From Argyresthia goedartella (lineage: Eukaryota > Arthropoda > Insecta > Lepidoptera > Argyresthiidae): a stretch of 64,000 nucleotides of DNA. Position numbers and translations under genes: made by a program. Below, piece after piece: positions 9,942 to 18,984 of the stretch; position 1 is the first letter of the stretch, and each line of letters begins with the position of its first letter. The notes below the pieces were generated by a model. It saw only the letters and a program-made list of their open reading frames with translations, had not been told where the DNA came from and searched no databases. The stretch covers positions 39,332,208-39,396,207 of the forward strand of contig OX463806.1 of NCBI GenBank assembly GCA_949825045.1, given 5' to 3'.

Positions 9942-10023
9942 CTCGACAGTCGGATGACACATAAAGCACAATGAACACGACTTGTAAGAGAATATCGATT
10001 AAAATTTCCGAAGAAGAAGGTAC

Positions 10024-10215
10024 CTGTGAACCGGTAGCAGGTCCGTCGCTGTGCCCCGACATGGCCTTCCGCATCGACGTGAGCCGATAGAAGGGCGGGG
10101 TCTCAGTGCGTTCTATCAGACAGTTGAGAGTCTCGACTGTCTGCAGCTCCGTCATCATCTCGTCCAACAGCCGCTCGGGACGGGACCTCGCCAGGTAGAG
10201 AACTACACGCTTCGC
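10024..10215 (-). CDS. fry: Furry exon: [19 protein letters not shown] segment
   Basis: Minus-strand exon of 192 bp, 64 codons, phase 0 to 0. Acceptor TTTGCAG before GCG at 10215; donor GTACCT after CACAG at 10024. It encodes a highly conserved Furry block: [20 protein letters not shown], then [20 protein letters not shown], then a variable Ser/Gly-rich end. The previous exon ends in ELLPY and this one starts AKRVVLYL, which agrees with the known order. The conserved block is part of the helical-repeat scaffold. Confidence 0.95.
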
Positions 10216-10439
10216 CTGCAAACCATAATTATCCCTTATTGTAATGAGTTCCCTGCCTGGCTAGCCACAAACTTCAGTGATGGCACTATGGCTGTATTCG
10301 TCAATTTCTGGCGGTTGAAGACACGGCAAGATGCGCTTCTATGAAATAAATACATTTTAACGGTTATTCGTGTCGGGCGCTCTATTTTCGGTGTTGGTGT
10401 TGGAGTACTCTTGGCTATCGAAGGTTTTGCGAACGCACT

Positions 10440-10540
10440 CATTTAGAAGAGGAGGAGATGCATGTTCCAATCGCGGTGCTGATCATGTACTAATGAGATA
10501 AGTCATTTATCACAATTGCATTTATCAATAGTTTAATATC
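10440..10540 (+). repeat. Degenerate tRNA-derived SINE fragment
   Basis: Contains ggagatgcatgttccaatc and a tgatcatgtactaatgagata segment, which match the head and body of the SINE at 27973-28240 (ggagatgcaggttcgaatc, then accatgtaccaatgagata). The B-box is mutated. Confidence 0.55.
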
Positions 10541-10544
10541 ATAT

Positions 10545-10600
10545 AATATATAAATTATATAATATATATTATATATATATATATATATATAATATAACAT
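10545..10600. repeat. (AT)n simple repeat
   Basis: AT dinucleotide run with short interruptions. Confidence 0.9.
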
Positions 10601-10644
10601 TGTAATAATGAATATTGTATTTGTAAACATAACCACTCTTTAAA

Positions 10645-10790
10645 AGACATCTTAAAATCAATCTGTGGTAGTTCCTTCGCCCTTATCTCCCACAGTGGTC
10701 TAATTTAGAGAAAAGAAAAAAAAAATACGTTTACTAAGTATATGTAAATATCTACAGTAATAAAGAAATGCTGACTTTGATTTTGACTTA
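10645..10790 (+). mobile_element. 3' end of a CR1-like LINE with conserved hairpin
   Basis: Carries a hairpin (CTGTGGTAG at 10663-10671, CTCCCACAG at 10687-10695) around a gttccttcg loop segment, followed by an aataaagaaatg signal and a ctttgattttgactt tail. The same arrangement is present in LINE 3' ends at 18770 and 38159. No coding part survives. Confidence 0.7.
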
Positions 10791-10827
10791 ACATGGTGCA
10801 GTTATTAATACACTGAGGATTCATTTA

Positions 10828-11101
10828 GACGACTCGAATGACCGAGTCGGCAGTGACACTGCCTACGAAGCCAAGGGTCCCGGGTTCGAGTCCCGGTGGG
10901 GGCAAATATTTGTTTGATGAGCACGGATGTTTGTACCCTAGTCATGGTTGTTTATCTATCTAAGTATAATATTTATCTATATAAGTATGTGTATCGTTGT
11001 CTAGTAACCAAGGTACAGGGAATCCTAGTTTGGGGCTAGATCAATGTGTGTAAATGGTGTCCAAGGTATTATTTATTATTTATTATTATTATTATTATTA
11101 T
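10828..11101 (+). mobile_element. tRNA-derived SINE, family A, copy 1
   Basis: The head is tRNA-like, with a B-box (gggttcgagtc at 10882-10892) and the GCCTACGAAGCC anticodon-arm-like part. A conserved body follows (gatgtttgtaccctagtcat, then aatcctagtttggggctaga), and the end is an (ATT)n tail. Two more copies lie at 13253-13516 and, reversed, at 41876-42127. It sits in a fry intron and would be transcribed by RNA polymerase III and mobilised by a LINE. Confidence 0.9.
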
Positions 11102-11208
11102 CCCACTGGAAGTTTCTATATTACTTTATATGATTCTGGTAGCTTCTTCATGGTAACAAATGGGCAAAATTTGTTGTATTACTCAAAAGAGACATACTGT
11201 AAACTTAT
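11102..11208. other. Unassigned spacer in a fry intron
   Basis: Short AT-rich stretch between the SINE tail and the MITE; nothing recognised. Confidence 0.5.
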
Positions 11209-11558
11209 ATATGCCACCATAAGATTATCAAAACCGTTAGTTTATAAACTAATGCGTTAGTTTGTAAACTATCGACAAAGTATAAACCAGACCGACAAAA
11301 TTTACGTTTCTTTTGTTCTTACATGTCAACCTAACACGAACTCTAGTTTCACCTTAGCTACCGCAGTGTTTGCATTGGTATTGATTTTGCAATTCAAGTT
11401 TAGACCAGTTCATAATTTAACGGTTTTATTATAAACTAACGCGTCATAACGTAAGCAGTACGGTACAGTTTACAATTTATCGATAGTTTGTAAACTAACG
11501 AGAAAAAAAACGCTAGATTATAAACTAACGGTTTTGACAATCTTACGTTGACATATAC
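11209..11558. mobile_element. MITE with TIR 'gtaagattgtcaaaaccgtt' (copy 1)
   Basis: Inverted ends: left ccataagattatcaaaaccg then ttagtttataaactaa; right, on the other strand, cgtaagattgtcaaaaccgt then tagtttata. The short palindromes 'gtttataaac' recur inside. Related copies are at 52121-52503 and, internally deleted, at 62290-62412. No coding capacity, so it depends on another element's transposase, unidentified. Confidence 0.85.
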
Positions 11559-12770
11559 AACGTAAAAAAGATACAAATAGCATACAAGAGATTTTTACCA
11601 GCAAAACATGATCAATTCTTTTTTTATTCGACTTCAGCGAAGCGGAAAAGAGAAGGGTTAGGTATTTGACTTGTATGTATGTAAGTATGTATATATGTAT
11701 ATATATGTCTAATATATATGTCTGTCCCTGTGTCCCCTCTAACTACCACACGGTTCAACAGATTTTGATAAATAATTTATATTGCACTTTTTTGTGTGCC
11801 GCAGTCTGATTTTTAGGGTTCCGTACCCAAGGCTTCCATACAACAATTATTTCAATACCACATACAAACTTATGAATGCACCCTGGTTACGTACATGGAG
11901 TGTGAAAGTAGCTACGCCGCACCAATGTTTAATAAATGTTTAAACCGCAAAAAACAATGTATACAACATTTTCCTATGTAAAATCCAAACTATTCACTCT
12001 ACACCATCCCTACCATTGTACGATGGTACGGAACCCTTCGTGCGCGAGTTAGACTGGATTTGACCGTATTTTTTTTTTATTTTTAAAAATTCTTTTAAAC
12101 TACGGAGCCCGAAAAATACTATTTGTATTTTCGAAGAGACAGAAAAGAAGTGCTTCTTATTACTTTGTAGAAAACATATCTAACGCTTTTTCTTGATACA
12201 AATTGATAAGTAGAATTACCACAGTCCACTCTACTCTACTCTACCGAATTTTCAAGTAAATTAGCTGGGGCTAGAGTCCTCGAAGCATGTAAAAGGTCGT
12301 TTAACTAATCAACTGTTACATCGTACTTCGGCACTTTACCCTAACTTAGTTTTGCATACTTTCACCAATTAAAGTCGTTTGTTACTGTGATCACGGATAT
12401 ATATAGGCTACTTTTGCAGCATCTCCCTCCGTGCAGGTGTACTAAGCAGAAGAAGGCAGAAGTTTAGCTTAGTTCTGTCTTCGGTTAGCAACTTGACAGT
12501 GAGTTATGTGTAACTTGACTATAGATCGAAAAGTCGCGTAACAAGCTCTTTCTCACTAGGCAGCGCGACAGTCGCGCGACTGACCTGCGGATATACTGCT
12601 TGGATCCATGTCGGCGGCCAGCTAAGTTTAAATGTAATGTGTATTCCCTAGCAAGCGAGAGACCAAGAGTAAATTTTGTCTTACTTTGACAAGTATTATA
12701 CCATACTAGTCTGAGGTCTTCATTGAAGTTTTTTTTATTTTTATTACCTATCGATAAATACAGGTCTTAC
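11559..12770. other. fry intron with repeat fragments
   Basis: AT-rich, with a TATG/ATGT run near 11675-11710. At 11850-11960 is a segment related to 26220-26350 and 62600-62700 (cttatgaatgcacctggtta type). At 12000-12050, on the minus strand, is the head of the common lepidopteran repeat (ggtacggaacccttcgtgcg). The rest, including a chance run of 'tctactctactctac' near 12228, is unassigned. Confidence 0.55.
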
Positions 12771-12905
12771 GTAAGGCAGAAGTTCTCCAGGCGCCATTCC
12801 GCTCACTATGATCAGGTAGCGTATGATGACCTTCAGGTTGTTGGGCCAGCATGCGCACAGCGTCGACCACAGTTCCTCTATCTCCTTCGGGTGGCTGTCC
12901 GAGAA
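12771..12905 (-). CDS. fry: Furry exon: HPKEIEELW...ELLPY segment
   Basis: Minus-strand exon of 135 bp, 45 codons, phase 0 to 0. Acceptor TTTCAG before TTC at 12905; donor GTAAGACC after TAC at 12771. It encodes [20 protein letters not shown] and [20 protein letters not shown], among the most conserved Furry sequences from insects to vertebrates. Plus-strand frames across it are shadows. It connects exactly to ITAK upstream and AKRVVLYL downstream. Confidence 0.96.
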
Positions 12906-13252
12906 CTGAAACAATGCACCGGACGATTCGTTACACTAATTAACTAGAAGCTAGCTGAAGCTTATTCAGTACCAAATGCAAACTACACCAAGCACAATAC
13001 ATCACCGCCTTAATCAAATCTGGTTTTCAGCATTGAGGTTTAAACTTCGCTCTTATGTCAAATATTTTCTGAATCATTTCGCAGTAAGATGAAAGTAATT
13101 CTTTGATACACATCCCGTTTTTGGAAATTCGGGTTGAAACGGGGTAACCACTACAAAGCTATAACATACATCTGCCCCACTCGTCTGAGGCTTTTATTTG
13201 TAAAAATTATAATAATTTCAACATACTTTTCAAGCCCCCTTTTGTAACTTTG
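12906..13252. other. fry intron, nothing recognised
   Basis: About 350 bases of AT-rich sequence between the exon and the SINE. I see no gene or repeat signature. Confidence 0.5.
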
Positions 13253-13516
13253 GACGACTACCCGGATGGCCGAGTCGGCAGTTACCCTGCCTACGAGGCC
13301 ATGGGTCCCGGGTTCGAGTTCCGGTGGGGGCAAATATTTGAAGTTTTATGAGAACGGATGTTTGTACCTTAGTCATGGTTGTTTGTCTATCTAAGTATAA
13401 TATTTATCTAGATAAATATGTGTGTCGTTGTCTAGTACCCAAGATACAGGGAATCCTAGTTTGGGGCTAGATCAATGTGTGTAAATAGTGTCCAAGGTAT
13501 TACTATTACTATTACT
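13253..13516 (+). mobile_element. tRNA-derived SINE, family A, copy 2
   Basis: Same body as the copy at 10828: gacgactacccggatggccg head, ggttcgagtt B-box at 13311, the 'ctagtttggggctagat' body and a (TAC/ATT)n tail. It lies in the same orientation in the next fry intron. Confidence 0.9.
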
Positions 13517-15100
13517 AATTAAAATCGGACGGCTGGCCTACTGTCAACCAAAACTATTTTTTATTTACTAACTGTGTCGTGGTTGCAAATGGTGTGTATC
13601 TGCAAACCCGTACGCGTTTAGGCGTGTTGAACAGTGACGATCATAATTCGCATGTCTTTCAATAGGATAAGAGTTTTCTTCTTAACCTATTGGGGTTTGA
13701 CGGTGAGCACTCCATGCTCCTTTCAGTTCCTCCCGCGGTGAAGTACGAGGCATATGAATAGCACGTAATCTGAAAAGCTTATTGCAGGTGGCTCTGGTGT
13801 GGTTGGAGGCTGTCTATCGTCAAAGTCTTCATATTATAAACTAAATGGCATCCAAACCTCAATTGAGGTTAATGTCGCCAATGTCAAGTGTATTTGAAAG
13901 ATCGTTAAAATCTTGTGTAAATTTATTAATACTCACAAAATCAAATTGTAAAGTTCATAATTAATATACATACATATATACATTATCTTACACATTATCT
14001 TGTTCTAAGTCAATCTTTCCCTAACCGATCAACTGCAATAAATGCGTGCCATTTCTGAAACTTGGATGGAAGGTGGAAGCCTTAAAAAAAGGAAAAAAAA
14101 GAAAAGAGGGATGTCACTTGACAATGGCGATATTAACTAGTTGTTAGACCGCCATTAAAAATGAAGAAGAAGAAGAAGATCGCGTGACGTGTTTTTGAAC
14201 CTAACCTGAGATGAATGAAACTCCGTGCCTTTAACTACGCCAGCGCCACCAAGCGGGAGCAAAGGCGGCATAGGTGCCATTGTAATAAAGTGGGGTACTT
14301 CAGAAGTGATATCGAACAAAAGGCGCGCCCACCACAACCTCGGTGCATGGCATCACGTGAGTGCAATCCGGGTAACGGGCCGCCTGTCGCTTTGTTTGTG
14401 TACAACGATTGATTCTGTTTACATGCGTGCTTGTTATCATAGAGTGCCGATATAGGTAGGTACTCTCCTCTCTACACGTTTCTGTCCACTGTCAGTCGTA
14501 GTCCGTGTTCATAGTCATAATCATTCACTTTGAATATGGCGTTGTATGTTGTTGACTTTACTTGAGATCAATTTGACTAAACTTATCATTAATCAGTTCT
14601 TATAACTGCAATGACTTTCCCCGGGAGCGTAATGCATTGATAAACATGATTTCATTATTCTACTAAGCCGTGTAACATTTAGTTAAACAAAATGTGATAA
14701 CCAAGGTCAGTTTGACCTCACGGGTATGCGAGTATTACGTCATATTTTATTTGAAAAGGTTCGGGATCCGATCCGTAGGCGACAAACAAAGTCACGTGCA
14801 CAACCAGTATCAATACATTATAATACAAACTCCGCCGCCGCCGCCGCGTCTCTGCGTTCAGGCTAAAATCAGAAACGTCGAAGGGTCGCTAGTAAAGCCG
14901 AGTGCCGTTGCTCACTATTCCGTAACTTTGATATCCATCCCGATAGCTTACAAATTCAAATTGATGTTTTTAAGGATGTTCGCCAACTTCAAATAAACGT
15001 GTGAACAAAAAGAACTCGAACTGACTGGCGTCCGTAACTTGTAATGTAGGTAATGCTATGTGAAATGTAACGCGAATTCTGTGTGTGGACTGGGGACGGC
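13517..15100. other. fry intron with short simple repeats, no gene seen
   Basis: Includes a GAA/AAG run near 14160-14180, a CpG-richer patch at 14225-14400 with unrecognised short frames, and a CCG run near 14828-14848. None of the frames here has a recognisable domain. Confidence 0.5.
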
Positions 15101-15232
15101 ACGAGGCCAAGACCATTACATGTAACTTGAATAATAACTTGACCATTCTTTATTGCATAAAACTTTAAAATTTCATCGTAATCGAGTAAAAACGAACATG
15201 TTTGGAGTTTTAACTTTAACAACTTTATATGA

Positions 15233-15748
15233 TAATTGATATTAAATAACTGTATGCCTGGCGCCACATATTCACAAATATTAAACAAAGTGTTGTCATC
15301 GCAGTTTTTAGAACCAACCACCCTAATTATTTTAATTGGTAGAAGGGAAAATGTATCTAAAAAACTAATTACTAAATACTTTTCCAAATTAAATTCTTTA
15401 CAAAATGTAGATAGAATAATCTTGTTTGCGTTTCCCTTCAGCCAATCTTTGTCACAACATGAAAATCATATAAGACATGATTATAATACATTTATACACA
15501 CATTGACATGTCGTCATACTGAAAAATTTCATTTCATAGACACCAATATTTGTATTGGAAAATATTTTTATTTGACTAAGGATAGGTATTACCTATCTAG
15601 GTTTTATACAAAACAGATAGCACAGTCACTATCTTATTTTATTTTGAACTCAGTCAAGTTTTTGACTAATGAAACGCCTGCTTCTATTGAGCAGTGTAAT
15701 AATAATGACATGCACTCCTTGGAATCTGTTCCAAGCTCTTTAAATTAA
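15233..15748 (+). pseudogene. LINE ORF1 with SGNH esterase-like domain (5' damaged)
   Basis: The open part of about 170 residues begins after a TAA at 15233; upstream in-frame sequence looks related but has stops, so the ORF1 start is lost. The visible domain reads like the second half of an SGNH/GDSL hydrolase: PGATYSQIL, then TTLIILIGRRENVS, IILFAFPFSQ, then FHFIDTNICIG and a Tyr/Leu-rich end where the LHL-x-R-x-GK motif is normally found (here YYLSRFYTKQIAQSL). The first catalytic block (GDS) would lie in the damaged part. In CR1-type LINEs this domain forms ORF1, possibly acting on membranes; the role is not settled. Confidence 0.65.
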
Positions 15749-15870
15749 CCCATAGGACAACAGAGAGTAACTCTGGCAGTAATATTAATATTTGTATAAA
15801 TATACCTTCATCTTGCCCATTAAATCAAGTTACTAGTAATGAAAAATGTAAAAGTAAGAATATTTTAAAC

Positions 15871-18672
15871 GTGGTTCATCAAAATATACAGGGCATGTTA
15901 AGTAAAGAACTGGAAATTGAGTTATTCATGAACTGTAATAATATTGATATTTTATGTATAACAGAGCACTTTTTAAAGAGTTATCAGTTCATGTTCAACT
16001 TTAATAACCACCACGTTGCTAGTTCGTTCAACAGAAAAACAGCTGATCGCGGTGGCTCCTTAATACTTGTAAATAATAGTTTTAAATATAAGGAACGAGT
16101 TGACATAGTGAGCCTGTCTGTTGAGCGTACCATGGAAATAGCCTGTATTGAACTTGAACAACTTATTGTAATGAGCGTATACAGACCACCAGATTCATCC
16201 TTTGATTTATTCGAAAAGAAAATGGATGAAGTGTTGATTAAAATCAGCGATAAAAACAATTTTTTTATAATTTGTGGTGATTTTAATGTTAATCTGTTAG
16301 AGGATAATAATATTTGTACTAGATTAAAATCTTTATTTTTATGTCACAACATGAACTATCTGTTTTTGGAGCCTACTAGAATTACTGCAACATCTGCTAC
16401 CTGCATTGACAATATATTTACTAACATTACGCCCATTTTCAAATCGGTCATCAATAAATTAACCTCTGATCACTCTGGTCAGAGAGGTATATTCAATATT
16501 AAAAGAAAAAAGGACCAAAAAGAGGATATTACATGTGTGCCCGTTAGTGACACTCAGCTTGAAAACTACAGGAATAATATTTTAGATAAACTATGGGAAA
16601 TACCATACAGTGACGATCCAAATTTGTTGTACAACTCAGTATTTAAACTTGTCAAAAATGAATATGATACGGTATTTAAATCAAAAACTATAAAAGTTAA
16701 TAACAAAGCTTTGTTTAGTGATTGGGCGACAGTTGGAATTCATAGGAGCAGACGAAGATTATATGAACTCTATGAAGAGAAATCATATAACAAAAATACG
16801 GCCTTTCTAGATTATGTTCGTAGTTATTCAAAAATGTTTAAACGCGTTTGTGCCGTAGCTAAATCTAATTTCATTAAAAACAAAATTGAATCTAGTAGCA
16901 ATGTAATGAAAACGACTTGGCAAATTATAAACAGAGAGACTGGAAAGGCCAAAGCTACACATAATAACTTCAAGCTTAAGATAGATAATCAATTGCTAAG
17001 TACAGACCTAGAAGTAGCAAAAGCTTTCGAAAATTTCTTTACGGACAACAGTTTCAACAACCAAGTCTTTAAATTCATCTCCCGCTGCTGCTGAATCTAT
17101 ACTTAAACAAAACTTTGAGGAATGTAAAACAGATTTTAAATTTAGGCACGTAAATAATGAAGACATTGTAAAAGCGTTTAAATCCCTGGAAATGAAAAAG
17201 ACAGCTGACGCCCATGGTCTATCAGTAAAAATTATTAGTTCCATTGTAGATTGTATTGCACCTCACCTTTGTTGTATATTTAATCAATGTATAGATAATG
17301 GTGTGTTTCCTGACTTGATGAAGATAAAGTTATACCTTTATTCAAAGCTGGTAGTACATCAGACCCCACCAATTTTAGACCCATATCGATACTACCAACG
17401 CTTAGCAAAATATTTGAAAAACTCATACTTAATCAATTGCAAAGTCATTTTTATCTCAATAATTTAATTCATATTGCTCAGTTTGGTTTCACAAAGGGTC
17501 GTTCAACAGCCGATGCTGGTGTTGAACTAATCGACAATATTTTTGATGCCTGGGAAGACGCAATGGATGCAATAGGTGTCTTCTGCGATCTATCCAAGGC
17601 TTTTGATTGCGTCCATCATGACACTCTTGTCAGGAAGTTACGCCATTATGGTGTAAAAGATCAGGCACTTGGCCTTCTGGAGTCATATCTAACAGATAGG
17701 GTTCAGATGGTCGATGTTAATGGGAAAAGATCACCTGGGTCTTCAATAAGTATGGGCGTACCGCAAGGTTCAATTCTTGGTCCTTTCTTGTTTTTAGTAT
17801 ATATTAATGATTTACCTTACCTTCTTAAAGCAAAACATGGGTTAGTATTGTTTGCCGATGATACTTCTTTGATATTTAAAGTTAAAAGACAATGTTAAGT
17901 AAACAATGCTATCTCTAGTATAGTGAACTGGTTTACTGTTAACAATTTATTACTTAATGAAAAGAAAACTAAATGTATTAAATTCGTGTTACCCAATGTG
18001 AACCCGGTAACTACAGACATATTTATAAAAGGACAGAGATTGGACCTTGTGCAGTCGACTGTCTTTTTGGGCATTACTTTAGACGCCAAACTACAATGGG
18101 ATCCTCATATAAATAAATTGTCGAACAGACTGAGTTCGGCAGCGTTCGCAGTTAAAAAAATTAGAGCTCTTACCGACGTAGACACCGCTAGACTAGTCTA
18201 CTTTAGTTACTTTCATAGTCTAATGACCTATGGTATTTTATTGTGGGGTCACGCTGCGAATGCTAATAGTATATTTATTCTGCAGAAACGGGCTGTTCGT
18301 GCAATTTATAGATTAGGGCCTAGAGTGTCACTGAGGGAAAAGTTTAAAGAAATCAATATTCTGACATTTGTGTCTCAATATATCTATGACAATCTTGTGT
18401 ATGTAAAAAGAAATATAACTAATTTTCAGAAGTACAGTGATATACACAATTTTAATAGTAGAAATAAAGACAAGTTGGTTGCTTATGTAAGCCGACTACA
18501 TAAAATTAGTAATTCTTTTATAGGCAATTGTATACGCTATTACAATAAGGTCCCTACTGATATTAAAAACTTACCTTTAGACAAGTTTAAAATAATAATA
18601 AAACAGAAATTGTATAAAAAAGGTTACTATAGGATATCTGATTACTTAGAGGACAGATGTCCATGGGAATAG
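15871..18672 (+). pseudogene. LINE ORF2: endonuclease and reverse transcriptase, broken
   Basis: Endonuclease in the first 407 codons (15871-17094): HQNIQGML, CITEHFL, VYRPPDSS, GDFNVNLL and TSDHSGQRG. A frameshift then lies near 17040-17060 and the open frame ends at TGA 17092. The RT continues in other frames: 17192 (EMKKTADAHG), then 17437-17898 with QFGFTKGRSTADAG, FCDLSKAFDCVHHD, MGVPQGSILGPFLF and the catalytic FADD. A TAA at 17896 breaks it, and it resumes at 17923 for the thumb and C-terminal region to 18672 (YNKVPTDIKNLPLDKFK). At least three disabling changes make it inactive. Confidence 0.9.
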
Positions 18673-18769
18673 ATTGTTTGAGTAACAGGCTGTTTCGATA
18701 TATAATTAGCATTCATTTTGTAATTTGACAATATTTTATTTAAAAAAGGAAACGCAAAAGATGCGACGA

Positions 18770-18803
18770 CTGTGGAGTTTCTTCGGTGAGCTCTTCTCCA
18801 CAG
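18770..18803 (+). other. Conserved hairpin in LINE 3' UTR
   Basis: CTGTGGAG and CTCCACAG pair across a loop containing tttcttcgg. Equivalent hairpins occur at 10663-10695 and, on the minus strand, at 38159-38190, each about 100-150 bases before the end of a LINE. Likely the structure that the RT recognises (inference). Confidence 0.7.
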
Positions 18804-18984
18804 ATTCCGCCATTGTGTTAGTGAACTCACCCAAAAAAATGTAATGACGGATCTAAGTGATGTAACAACATCCTATGGAAATAAATGATTTTTGATTTGA
18901 TTTTGATTTGATTTGATTTGAAAATTTATGAATTTTTCGTAATATAAAAAAAAATGTCGCAATAAATTATATGTTTACTTACTA

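Larger units (their letters stand above)
15150..18925 (+). mobile_element. CR1-like LINE, copy A (nearly complete, decayed)
   Basis: Plus-strand element: ORF1 with an esterase-like domain (15233-15748, 5' part damaged), ORF2 with endonuclease and RT (15871-18672, several breaks), a 3' UTR with a hairpin (18770-18803), and an end with aataaatgatt plus a TTTGAT-type tail to about 18925. An esterase-type ORF1 with this ORF2 fits the CR1 group. The 3' end is identical over 60 bases to the tail at window positions 1-60. Confidence 0.88.

Noticed and set aside
10828..10905. Possible tRNA genes at 10.83, 13.25, 27.97, 34.82 and 42.1 kb
   Set aside because: Each has a B-box, but the acceptor stem does not close properly by eye, and the same non-tRNA body follows in several copies; these are SINE heads.
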